A DNA stretch of 64,000 bases. Origin: Sulfurisphaera javensis. GTDB taxonomy: Archaea > Thermoproteota > Thermoprotei_A > Sulfolobales > Sulfolobaceae. Below, piece by piece: positions 52,336 to 60,732 of the stretch. The position numbers were made by a program, and so were the translations under genes. The notes below the pieces were generated by a model. The model saw only the letters and a program-made list of their open reading frames with translations, was not told the origin of the DNA and did not search any database. Positions within the stretch are counted from its first letter, which is position 1; each line of letters opens with the position of its first letter. The DNA is taken from NCBI RefSeq assembly GCF_041154675.1, contig NZ_AP031322.1, forward strand, positions 186,001 to 250,000. The letters are read 5' to 3'.

Positions 52336-54161
52336 GCTGGTTTCCCACTAAGGAATGGGTTGAGGAAAGTAATGTATATTCATTTATGATTGAAAATAAC
52401 TTAGAGAAGTTAAGAGATTTTATTTCTTATACTTATGAAAAACCGGAGGAATTTTGGGACAAATTCGTTAAACTTATTCGTTTAAAATTTTACTCAATGT
52501 ATGATAGAGTACTTGACTTGTCTCAAGGTAAACAATGGCCTAAATGGTTTATAAATGGAAAACTTAACATAGGCGATCAAATACCAGATTCTTCAGAAGT
52601 ATTTATAAAGTGGATGGACGAAAAAGGCAATACAAGGACATTAACTTACAACGAAGTGTATCAAGATGCAAAAGCGGTCTCTTCATGGCTTAAGAAACTT
52701 GGTTTAAAGAAAGGTGATACAGTAGGAATTTATATGCCAATGATACCAGAAATTGTACCTATCTTTTTAGGAATAGCAAGGGCTGGAATGATTGTAGTTC
52801 CATTATTTTCAGGATTTGGAAAAGAACCTATAAAAGTAAGAGCTGAAGACAGTGAAATGAAAGTGATTTTCACAGTAGATATGACTATAAGGAAAGGAAA
52901 GGAGATAAATCCTTTAGAAAACTTAGAAGGAATAAAAGTAACAAAAGTGGTAATTGAAAGAGGTGGAAACAGAGAAAAAGACTCAGTTAGTTTTTCAGAA
53001 GTATTAAGAACTGCTGGAGACGGTCTAGAGATAACAGATTCTGAAGATCCTTTTATGATAATTTACACTAGTGGTACAACTGGAAAACCTAAAGGTTGCG
53101 TACATACTCATGATGGGTTTCCAATTAAAGCTTCTGCTGACGTTTATTTTCAATTTGATATGAAAAAAGGGGAAACGTTAATGTGGGTCACTGATTTAGG
53201 CTGGATGATGGGTCCATGGGCTATTTTATCTTCTCTTTTACTCAAAGGTAAAATTGGTATGATTGAAGGTTATGCTAACTACTCTCTTGTTACAAAGTTT
53301 ATTGAAGATATGAAGGTTGATATTCTTGGCCTCTCTGCAAGTTTAATTAGAGCATTTAAAAGTGAGATAGAAAAAGGTAAACTAGACGTTAGAATTGTTG
53401 GAAATACTGGTGAACCTATTGATTATGAAAGTTGGAAATGGTTATACGAAGCCGTAAAAGGACCTATTATTAATTATTCTGGAGGAACTGAAATATCTGG
53501 AGGTATATTAGGAAACTATGTAATAAATGAGATAAAACCTACTGCCTTCAATGGCTTTTCACCTGGTATTCAAGCTGATATATTTGACGAGAATGGTAGA
53601 CATGCTCCAGCCAATGTAGAAGGAGAATTAGTTATATTGAGCGTTTGGCCAGGGATGACAAGGGGATTCTGGAAGGATAAAGAAAGATATATTAACACCT
53701 ATTGGAGTAAATGGGAGAACGTTTGGGTCCATGGAGACTTAGCATATTATGATGAAATGGGATTCTATTATATCGTAGGAAGGAGCGATGATACTATAAA
53801 AGTTTCTGGAAAGAGAATAGGACCAGCTGAGGTGGAACAAGTTATTAACTCTTATCAAGGAGTAATCGAGAGCGCATGTGTTGGCATACCAGATCCGATG
53901 AAAGGTGAAGTAATAATGTGCTTTGCTGTAACAAATACGAAAGTTGATAAGGCTGAGTTAATGCGTTATGCTGAAAAGATGCTTGGTAAAGCAATAGCAC
54001 CAAAGGATATAGTGTTTGTGAAGGAATTACCAAAAACTAGAAATGCTAAAATAATGAGGAGATTAATTAGGGCTTTAATTTTAGGTAAACCAATAGGAGA
54101 TGTATCAGCATTAGATAATCCTACTTCATTAGAAGAAATTAAAAAAGCAATATCACAATAA
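52332..54161 (+). CDS. Acyl-CoA synthetase (AMP-forming)
   Basis: 609 residues, ANL superfamily. IIYTSGTTGKPKGCVHTHDGFPIK near residue 237, LMWVTDLGWMMGPWAIL, VHGDLAYYDEMGFYYIVGRSDDTIKVSGKRIGPAEVE around 470-503, and C-terminal Lys in PKTRNAKIMRRL. Last gene of the thiolase/DUF35 operon (4-nt overlap); it presumably makes the CoA ester that the preceding proteins act on. Relative to the ligase at 45213 the substrate pocket regions differ, so the acid is probably another one. Confidence 0.87.
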   Translation: MSWFPTKEWVEESNVYSFMIENNLEKLRDFISYTYEKPEEFWDKFVKLIRLKFYSMYDRVLDLSQGKQWPKWFINGKLNIGDQIPDSSEVFIKWMDEKGNTRTLTYNEVYQDAKAVSSWLKKLGLKKGDTVGIYMPMIPEIVPIFLGIARAGMIVVPLFSGFGKEPIKVRAEDSEMKVIFTVDMTIRKGKEINPLENLEGIKVTKVVIERGGNREKDSVSFSEVLRTAGDGLEITDSEDPFMIIYTSGTTGKPKGCVHTHDGFPIKASADVYFQFDMKKGETLMWVTDLGWMMGPWAILSSLLLKGKIGMIEGYANYSLVTKFIEDMKVDILGLSASLIRAFKSEIEKGKLDVRIVGNTGEPIDYESWKWLYEAVKGPIINYSGGTEISGGILGNYVINEIKPTAFNGFSPGIQADIFDENGRHAPANVEGELVILSVWPGMTRGFWKDKERYINTYWSKWENVWVHGDLAYYDEMGFYYIVGRSDDTIKVSGKRIGPAEVEQVINSYQGVIESACVGIPDPMKGEVIMCFAVTNTKVDKAELMRYAEKMLGKAIAPKDIVFVKELPKTRNAKIMRRLIRALILGKPIGDVSALDNPTSLEEIKKAISQ

Positions 54162-54225
54162 TTATTTCGTTACTCAAATTAAGATAAATTAATAAAGTTA
54201 AGAATCTGATCTTCCTTTATGTAGG

Positions 54226-54565
54226 TTAAAGTCTGCTCTGTGAGAATTAAATTACTGAATTCCTTCTTGTCATTAATTGAGATTTGTAAAACATCAAGAG
54301 TCTTAAGTTGTAGCTTAGTAGATAAATCAATAGATTTTCTAATAAGCTCATTATCTAACTCAACAACTTTAACCTTCGTGATTTGGATTGTATATAACGT
54401 AGAAGCTTTAGCTTTTATATTATCCTTGAAAAGAAGGAATTAAGTTCAACTAAAGTAATTTCTTCCGTTATTAAATTACCTAAGCTCTATAATCTTTTTA
54501 GCTTTATCATAATTACTATCTTTTTCAACGAATGAAAGAATAAAATTCGTATCAGCTAAATTCAT
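54226..54565 (-). pseudogene. Broken VapC-like PIN-domain toxin
   Basis: From ATG at 54565 the frame reads MNLADTNFILSFVEKDSNYDKAKKIIEL and stops; after a first frameshift it continues GNLITEEITLVELNSFFSR, and after a second KDNIKAKASTLYTIQITKVKV... to ...TLDVLQISINDKKEFSNLIL. Joined, it is a PIN protein with the expected Asp near the start (ADTNF), Glu (VELNS) and Asp (TLDVLQ). At least two frameshifts make it a pseudogene. It lies 18 nt after the VapB-type gene on the same strand. Confidence 0.75.
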
Positions 54566-54583
54566 GTTCTCTCTTCTCTCAAA

Positions 54584-54823
54584 TCAGAAGTATCTAATTT
54601 CATAGGGAAAACATTCTTTTAACCACTTATTGACTAAATTTCTAACCTCCTCCTCTTCTTTTATTCTTCTCTCAATTTCAGTTCTACCATATTCTATTAA
54701 GAGATTAACAGCCTCATTCTTACTTTTAGCAATATTTAATTCTACAAGCCTATCAATCAGCTTAGCAATTTCCTTCTTTACTTTAATTGTAACTGACATA
54801 GATAATTTATTTAGGTATACCAT
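54584..54823 (-). CDS. VapB-like ribbon-helix-helix antitoxin, now orphaned
   Basis: 79 residues. SVTIKVKKEIAKLIDRLVELNIAKSKNEAVNLLIEYG is a ribbon-helix-helix DNA-binding motif as in CopG/VapB antitoxins; the rest (ERRIKEEEEVRNLVNKWL) is the partner-binding tail. A later Met (MSVTIKV, residue 8) may be the true start. The toxin partner downstream is broken, so it is an antitoxin without an intact partner here. It may still act as a repressor or protect against other PIN toxins. Confidence 0.8.
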   Translation of the reverse strand: MVYLNKLSMSVTIKVKKEIAKLIDRLVELNIAKSKNEAVNLLIEYGRTEIERRIKEEEEVRNLVNKWLKECFPYEIRYF

Positions 54824-55048
54824 AAAAAAAGTTAATTTGATTAACCATGAAACTGATTATTAATCCAATAGTTTTTACGTGATTACTACTATTCTAGGCC
54901 AAATTCTGCAGATATGCTGAAAACTTTTTATTTAAGAAATAAAATCGATGGTTTTCAAATTTTTGTAAACGAACCTTAGTTTAGGAATCCATGAATTTAC
55001 TTCTTTATTCTCGTATGTGTTCTAATTATATTCCAGTGTTTAGCGTAT

Positions 55049-55576
55049 TTAATATGGTTGGATTTCATTTGGAGGTTCTAAATAGCATAAAACAGCTATG
55101 TAATGGTTAGTTTCAAACACTGGTAAAACTAGATTAATCCACTGCTTTCCATCATAAATGCTAACATTAACTTCTTTCAACCCCTGGATTTCATTATATA
55201 ATGTTGTATTTATAATTCCATAAGCTTGAATTCCTATTGATACTGGAGAAGCTGACATTCCAATTGGTCTTATATACGTTTGATTCATTATTTTTATAGA
55301 ATTAACTGTAATGTTCAAAACTATGTAGATAGTACCATCATATAGATAAATACCTTGCTTCATTGAATTATTATAAACCGGAACTATTGGTAGTGGACTA
55401 ATAATAATTGATCTAATATTGCTTTTAGGTGAGGTCGAGTTATATGAGACATTAGATGGACTATTAACTTCAGAGTACTGTTGTGTTTTATTAAACTGTG
55501 AGTGAATTGTGAATGCAACAAAACTAATTACAGAGGCTAAAAGTAGTATAATCGAAATTAGCAACACTGATTTCAT
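55049..55576 (-). CDS. Membrane-anchored extracellular protein, unknown function
   Basis: 175 residues: one N-terminal helix (SVLLISIILLLASVISFVAFTIH) and an extracellular domain rich in Ser, Asn and Ile with several N-x-S/T sequons (for example NVSYNSTS and NITVNS). No catalytic motifs. It may be a secretion-anchored surface protein. The 225-bp gap ahead of the VapB gene (54824-55048) shows no gene. Confidence 0.6.
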   Translation of the reverse strand: MKSVLLISIILLLASVISFVAFTIHSQFNKTQQYSEVNSPSNVSYNSTSPKSNIRSIIISPLPIVPVYNNSMKQGIYLYDGTIYIVLNITVNSIKIMNQTYIRPIGMSASPVSIGIQAYGIINTTLYNEIQGLKEVNVSIYDGKQWINLVLPVFETNHYIAVLCYLEPPNEIQPY

Positions 55577-55668
55577 ATGTTAATTTTATGAAGGCTAATA
55601 TAAAAAGTTTTTAGAAATATCTATTTATTTATAAAAAGGTTTAGAAATATCTTAATACATTATCTTTT

Positions 55669-55938
55669 CTATCCATAATTGTAAGATACTCCACCTTCTG
55701 GGAATCTGAACTTTATAGCATTGAAAGGACAAATAACTAATGCTCCTCCACATTCTAAGCATCTTTCATAGTGTACAGCTATTCTACCATCTGGTAAAGC
55801 CTCATAAGTTCCAGCAGGGCAAGAGACAGTACAAGGTTTATCTTTACATGTTAGACAAATATCAGTATTAACTTCAATATGTGGTTTTTGATCTACTGTG
55901 TATTTATTTAATCCTAATCTTTTCAGTAAGGGGATCAT
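55669..55938 (-). CDS. fixX: FixX, ferredoxin-like subunit
   Basis: 89 residues. CLTCKDKPCTVSCPAG and CLECGGALVICPFNAIKF give two Cys groups as in FixX; the second binds a [4Fe-4S] cluster, the first resembles a motif with CxxCxxxxC. It takes electrons from the ETF-FixC complex toward quinone. Overlaps fixC by 4 nt, last gene of fixABCX. Confidence 0.9.
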   Translation of the reverse strand: MIPLLKRLGLNKYTVDQKPHIEVNTDICLTCKDKPCTVSCPAGTYEALPDGRIAVHYERCLECGGALVICPFNAIKFRFPEGGVSYNYG

Positions 55939-57158
55939 TTTGCAACACTTAAAATATCTCTTAATGCTTGGCTTAAACTTATCCCTTTTTCTTTCAATCT
56001 TAAAAGAGCATCATCAATTAATGTCTTTCTCTCTTCTGTAACTGTAAACATATCAGATAACAAATTGCATAATACTTCTGGGTAAGTATTCAAAACATAG
56101 GCCTTATTTAATAATTCAAATCTACTGTAAGCTAACTCTAAGTGCTTAAGGACAAAGCTTTCTTTCAACATGTCATAATATATGTTAGTTTTAGTAAAAT
56201 CCTTCATTTCAATTATTTTCTTAGCTGCCAAACCAGCTATAATTCCAGAACCAATAGCTAAGTCCATTCCTCTAATTGTAAAACCGTCGTTTATAAGAAA
56301 TCCAGCTGAGTCACCAACAGCAATCAAGTTCTCAGCGTAAAGTTGTTGTAGATTCTTATAACCGAAGTAAGGAATGGCATGAGCTGAGTATTCAAGAATT
56401 TCTCCTTCTATACCTAGTCTTTCCCTAAATCCTTCGACGAGGTCTTTTGCTGGAAATTCAGATTTAGGTAAAGAGTCAAAAGTAACTGCCATGCCAACTG
56501 ATAAAGTATCTTTATTCGTATAAACGAATCCTCCACCTTTAACACCTTTAATTAAACCTACAATAGTTCTAACCTCTCCTTCATCTTCTGGTAAATTAAG
56601 ATCGGTCTTCACAATTTCTTTTACACCTAACATCCATTTATCTGGAGTAAATCTTCTCAAACCTAAACTTCTGAAGACAATTGAAGTAACTCCAGAGGCA
56701 TCAATGACTAGGGGTGTCTTTAATACACCTCTATTAGTCTCTAAAGTTATTCCTCCGTTCTCTCTATAAACATTTAAAACAAGGGTTGAATAAGAAATTA
56801 ATAAACCTAAACTTTCTGCTTCACTAGCTAGCCATCTGTCAAACTTTGCCCTTAAAACTGTGTAACTATTTTTCTTTTCTTTTTCTTCAAAAGAAATCGT
56901 TAACTTCTTTTTATTATCGCAGTAAAATTCAAAAGTTTCTTTAGTTATAGGTCTTTCTAAAGGGGCCCTCTCTAATGCATCTGGTATTAGCTTAAGAAGA
57001 GCGTGTACATACATTCTACCTCCAGATACGTTCTTAGCTCCACTATATTCTCCTCTTTCTAAAAGAATAACGTTAAGTCCTTCTTTTACGGCAGTTATCC
57101 CAGCTGAGAGTCCAGAAAGACCACCACCAACAATAATCAGATCAGCGTCAAAACTCAT
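55935..57158 (-). CDS. fixC: FixC, ETF:quinone oxidoreductase-like flavoprotein
   Basis: 407 residues. FAD site DLIIVGGGLSGLSAGITA at the N-terminus, KNVSGGRMYVHALL near residue 42 and a late ENLIAVGDSAGFLINDG near residue 278 (second FAD motif). With FixX it forms the quinone-reducing arm of the FixABCX complex, which can bifurcate electrons from NADH or acyl-CoA dehydrogenases between quinone and ferredoxin. Overlaps fixB by 4 nt. Confidence 0.9.
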   Translation of the reverse strand: MSFDADLIIVGGGLSGLSAGITAVKEGLNVILLERGEYSGAKNVSGGRMYVHALLKLIPDALERAPLERPITKETFEFYCDNKKKLTISFEEKEKKNSYTVLRAKFDRWLASEAESLGLLISYSTLVLNVYRENGGITLETNRGVLKTPLVIDASGVTSIVFRSLGLRRFTPDKWMLGVKEIVKTDLNLPEDEGEVRTIVGLIKGVKGGGFVYTNKDTLSVGMAVTFDSLPKSEFPAKDLVEGFRERLGIEGEILEYSAHAIPYFGYKNLQQLYAENLIAVGDSAGFLINDGFTIRGMDLAIGSGIIAGLAAKKIIEMKDFTKTNIYYDMLKESFVLKHLELAYSRFELLNKAYVLNTYPEVLCNLLSDMFTVTEERKTLIDDALLRLKEKGISLSQALRDILSVAK

Positions 57159-58000
57159 TTTTTCTTCACCTTATCAGCCATTACCTTGCAAAATTCTATA
57201 GCATCTCCAACAATAATGTAATCAGCGTTATCTACTATAGGAGCAGATTTATCCTTATTTACAGCGACAATTATTTTCGCATCTTTAATTCCAGCTAAAT
57301 GCTGAGGTTGACCAGATATTCCTAGGGCTATATATAACTTCGGTTTCACTTTATTTCCAGACAATCCAATTTGTCTATCTTCTGGCAACCAACCTAACTC
57401 CGCTGTTACTGGTCTGCTTCCTCCTAAAGCTGCACCTAATGCATTAGCTAACTCTTCAGCGTATTTAATATTTTCCTTACTCCCAATTCCTCTTCCTACT
57501 GATACAATTATCTGAGCTGATGTTAAATCTACTCCTCCTCCGCCTTTTTCTTTTATCTCGACTCTCTTCACTCTTAAATCCTTCGTCTGTACTTTCAATA
57601 TTTTACTTTCCTTTTCTTTGACCTCTACACTCTTTTTAGTTACTGTAATTACTACTGGATAAGAAAATTCAATTTCAGCAATTCCCATCCCACTATAAAC
57701 AACTCTTTTTGCTTTATTTCCAGAGATTTCAGTTACATCAGTTATTATAGGATATCTAAGTAGTCCAGCCACAGCACCAGCAATGCTCTTATCTCTCTTT
57801 GAACTACCAGTTATAACTAAATCTGGTTTTAATGATGCAATATAGTTAGCAATGAATTCCTCTTTTATGTCATCTAAAATGTGTAACTCATCAGAAACTT
57901 TCACCTCTTTGTTACTCACAACAATGGTGTAATCGTTAGGGAAATACATTACGCCGGTTTTTATTGAATCGACGTCTTCTGAATATATTACGACTTTCAT
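57155..58000 (-). CDS. fixB: FixB, electron transfer flavoprotein alpha subunit
   Basis: 281 residues. The C-terminal FAD domain carries VSVGRGIGSKENIKYAEELANALGAALGGSRPVTAELGWLPEDRQIGLSG and LYIALGISGQPQHLAGIKDAKIIVAVNKD, diagnostic of ETF alpha. The N-terminal domain is shortened relative to mitochondrial ETF-alpha. Forms a heterodimer with FixA. 4-nt overlap with fixA. Confidence 0.92.
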   Translation of the reverse strand: MKVVIYSEDVDSIKTGVMYFPNDYTIVVSNKEVKVSDELHILDDIKEEFIANYIASLKPDLVITGSSKRDKSIAGAVAGLLRYPIITDVTEISGNKAKRVVYSGMGIAEIEFSYPVVITVTKKSVEVKEKESKILKVQTKDLRVKRVEIKEKGGGGVDLTSAQIIVSVGRGIGSKENIKYAEELANALGAALGGSRPVTAELGWLPEDRQIGLSGNKVKPKLYIALGISGQPQHLAGIKDAKIIVAVNKDKSAPIVDNADYIIVGDAIEFCKVMADKVKKK

Positions 58001-58722
58001 AATACTCCCTCCTGAGATAAATAGTTTAGAAGTTTATCTACAGCCTCTTCCATTTTTCCTTCAATAATTATTTTCTTCCTTGTTATAACGTAAGGAGAGA
58101 CATTTGAAATTTTTATTTTAGGTTCTTTATCAAAATCTACATTTTTAACTGGTTTTTTTGAAGACTCTAATATTTGTTTAACACTTGGGATCCTTGGTGT
58201 GTTTATTTCCCCAACGACTGAAATAACGACTGGTAATTCAGCTTCGACTACTTCTTGGAAAGTAGTCAAATTTCTTTCCACTTTAACTTTGTTTCCTTCA
58301 ATCGAAATAGACTTAGCATATGTTATGAAGGGATAACTTAAGAGAGAAGCTAAATATGATGGAAAAACTGAAGTACTACTATCTGTTGTAGCTTCACCAG
58401 TAAGGATAATGTCTGGCTTTATGCTAGATAGGGTTTCTGCTAGTGCCTCTGCAGTAGTCATTACATCTTGCATTTTCATGTTTATTGCTATTACTTCATC
58501 TAACCCCATAGCTAAGGCTTCTCTAATGCTTTTCCTATCAGTATTTCCAGCAGTTACACCAATTGCTTTTCCTCCAAACTTCTCTTTTATTCTTACAGCT
58601 TCTTCTATTGCATTTTTATCATATGTACTTATCTTTGAAGGTACATTCAAATCTAATTTATCTCCTACTATTTTGATTAAAGTATCATCAGGGACTATTT
58701 TAAAACAAGTTACTATATTCAT
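57997..58722 (-). CDS. fixA: FixA, electron transfer flavoprotein beta subunit
   Basis: 241 residues from ATG 58722 (MNIVTCFKIVPDD); a TTG four codons earlier is possible. ETF-beta marks: STYDKNAIEEAVRIKEKFGGKAIGVTAG and ILTGEATTDSSTSVFPSYLASLLSYPFI. First gene of fixABCX. Transcribed divergently from the acyl-CoA dehydrogenase at 58797, which is a probable electron donor. Confidence 0.92.
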   Translation of the reverse strand: MNIVTCFKIVPDDTLIKIVGDKLDLNVPSKISTYDKNAIEEAVRIKEKFGGKAIGVTAGNTDRKSIREALAMGLDEVIAINMKMQDVMTTAEALAETLSSIKPDIILTGEATTDSSTSVFPSYLASLLSYPFITYAKSISIEGNKVKVERNLTTFQEVVEAELPVVISVVGEINTPRIPSVKQILESSKKPVKNVDFDKEPKIKISNVSPYVITRKKIIIEGKMEEAVDKLLNYLSQEGVL

Positions 58723-58796
58723 CAAAAAATACAAGATTTTAACTCATTAATATTATTTGCTTAACATTTTTTAGTTATTAAACTCATTTATATGTG

Positions 58797-59996
58797 ATGG
58801 TGTTTCCTTTAAAGTCAATAGAGGATTTTACTATAGATTTGACTGATGATCATGAATTATTAAGGAATGCAGTAAGAGAGTTTGCTGAAAATGAGATAAG
58901 CAAATATGTTGAAAAGGGTGAGAGTGAGAGAGACTTTCCTAGAGAATTAAGGGAAAGAGCTAAAGAGTTAGGCCTTTATGGTTTAGATGTTCCTACCGAA
59001 TATAATGGCCAGGGGGGCGATTATCTTTCTCTTCTTGTTACTGCAGAAGAGATAAGTAGAATTTGGACATCTTTTTCAACGTTCTTTCTCATACAATGGA
59101 TGTTTAACCAAGCATTACTTAAATGGGGTAACGAAACGTTAAAGAAGAAGTATCTAAGGGAGACTGTTAAAGGAGAAAAAATTGCGGCTTTTTGTAATAC
59201 GGAGCCAGAAGCTGGCTCAGATGTAGCTAATATGAAATCTACAGCAAAGATAATAAATGGCCACTATGTGTTAAATGCAAGAAAAATATTCATAACTAAT
59301 GGGGACATAGCGGATTATTATCTTATTACGGCAAGAACTTCTCCTCCTGATCAAAAAGCGAGATGGAAAGGAATAACGGTTTTCATTGTTGAAAAGGATT
59401 GGGGAGTAAAAACAGTAAGTAGAATTGAAACAACTGGGTTAAAGGCCTCTCATACTGCTGAAATAATACTTGAGGATGTAAAAGTCCCAGAAGAGAATGT
59501 ATTAGGAGAAGTTGGTAATGGGTTTAAATACGCTGTCGAATCTTTTGATTACGCTAGGACAATAGTTTCATCCCAGGCAATAGGTATAGCACAATCAGCT
59601 TTCGAAAAGATGACTAATTATTCTCTTCAAAGAACAGCTTTTGATAAAAAGTTAGCGGAATTTGAATTAGTACAACAAAAAATTAGTGAATCTTTAGCTG
59701 ACCTAGAAACTGCAAGACTGTTGACTTATTGGGCTGGAACATTATACAAGAGAGGTAGAATGAATGAATACATTATAGCAGCTTCACTTGCAAAGTTTCA
59801 CTCTACAGAAGCTGCAGAGAGAATAGTAACAAGAGCAATGACAATACATGGAGGATACGGTGTTTCAGTTTCAACTGGATTAGAAAGGCTTTTGAGGGAT
59901 TTACAGATTTTAAAGACATATGAAGGAACAAATGATATTCAAAGAATTAGCGCAGCAAGGCAATTTTATTATAGATTTATGGGTGTAAAAGTTTGA
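58797..59996 (+). CDS. Acyl-CoA dehydrogenase
   Basis: 399 residues from ATG 58797; the GTG one codon earlier is an alternative. FCNTEPEAGSDVANMKSTAKI near residue 132, FITNGDIADYYLITARTS, LERLLRDLQILKTYEGTNDIQRISAARQF at the end with the catalytic Glu in YEGT, and WMFNQALLKWG before the active site. FAD-dependent alpha-beta dehydrogenation of acyl-CoA. Divergent from fixABCX and 4-nt overlapping with the thioesterase, so a functional link to the ETF is likely. Confidence 0.9.
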   Translation: MVFPLKSIEDFTIDLTDDHELLRNAVREFAENEISKYVEKGESERDFPRELRERAKELGLYGLDVPTEYNGQGGDYLSLLVTAEEISRIWTSFSTFFLIQWMFNQALLKWGNETLKKKYLRETVKGEKIAAFCNTEPEAGSDVANMKSTAKIINGHYVLNARKIFITNGDIADYYLITARTSPPDQKARWKGITVFIVEKDWGVKTVSRIETTGLKASHTAEIILEDVKVPEENVLGEVGNGFKYAVESFDYARTIVSSQAIGIAQSAFEKMTNYSLQRTAFDKKLAEFELVQQKISESLADLETARLLTYWAGTLYKRGRMNEYIIAASLAKFHSTEAAERIVTRAMTIHGGYGVSVSTGLERLLRDLQILKTYEGTNDIQRISAARQFYYRFMGVKV

Positions 59997-60394
59997 TAAC
60001 TGAAGAAGAGGTAAATAAACTTTTAAGTCAACATGAAGCACTTTTTAGGTTTATAGGTGCTAAATTTGAAAAAATTGACAGAGGAATAGCTAAATTAACT
60101 TTTGAATATAAGGAAGACCTTACTAGAATAGGAGGAATTCTTCATGGTGCAATAATATTTGCCGCTATGGATTATGCAGGCAGTTATGCAGTAAGAACTT
60201 TAGATGTGCAAGAAGCATATACGTTAGAGTTCAACATAATCTTTTTAAAAGCCATGAAAACTCCTCCATTTTCATTTCTTGCTAAAGTTATCAGAGAGAC
60301 TAAGAGATATGCTTATGTGGAAGTCGAAGGTTTTGATGGTGATAATGAGCTATGTGCTAAAGGAAACGGAATCTGGCATTTAATTAGGAATTAA
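59993..60394 (+). CDS. PaaI-type hotdog thioesterase
   Basis: 133 residues, TTG start at 59993 overlapping the dehydrogenase stop by 4 nt. The hotdog helix is RIGGILHGAIIFAAMDYAGSYAVRT with an HG motif followed by an Asp at the position of the catalytic acid of PaaI-like thioesterases. Hydrolyses an acyl-CoA, perhaps to relieve blocked CoA esters. Overlaps the convergent small gene by 15 bp. Confidence 0.85.
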   Translation: MITEEEVNKLLSQHEALFRFIGAKFEKIDRGIAKLTFEYKEDLTRIGGILHGAIIFAAMDYAGSYAVRTLDVQEAYTLEFNIIFLKAMKTPPFSFLAKVIRETKRYAYVEVEGFDGDNELCAKGNGIWHLIRN

Positions 60395-60622
60395 TTTTTG
60401 ACACATATCTTTAATTTTTTGTAATATTTCCATTTTATCTTTTTTCTCGTTTGAAATGAACTCTCTAGTTTCATCAATTAACGTTATTAACTCCTCGTCC
60501 TTTAGTGAACAAACGTCTTCCTTTATTTTGCTAGGGACATTATTTATTTCTTCATCAGTGGGATTATCTTCAATTAAGAAACGAATGAAATTTCTAATTA
60601 ACGCGTAAGAGTAAAAGTCCAT
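60380..60622 (-). CDS. Small helical protein, unknown function
   Basis: 80 residues, predicted all-helical and strongly charged (SKIKEDVCSLKDEELITLIDETREFI). No family recognised. Convergent with the thioesterase gene. Coding potential is moderate. Confidence 0.5.
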   Translation of the reverse strand: MDFYSYALIRNFIRFLIEDNPTDEEINNVPSKIKEDVCSLKDEELITLIDETREFISNEKKDKMEILQKIKDMCQKLIPN

Positions 60623-60732
60623 ATACTTAATTTGTCATAATAATATATAAAGTAATATTTTTGTTTAAACAATTAAGAAAGTTTTAGAATCATAAATGGA
60701 AAGTTTATAAAGTTACAATACGAATTAAACTT

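Noticed and set aside
54240-54443. Plus-strand 67-residue frame
   Set aside because: It is the antisense of the broken PIN-domain gene; the minus-strand pieces have recognisable PIN motifs, this frame has none.
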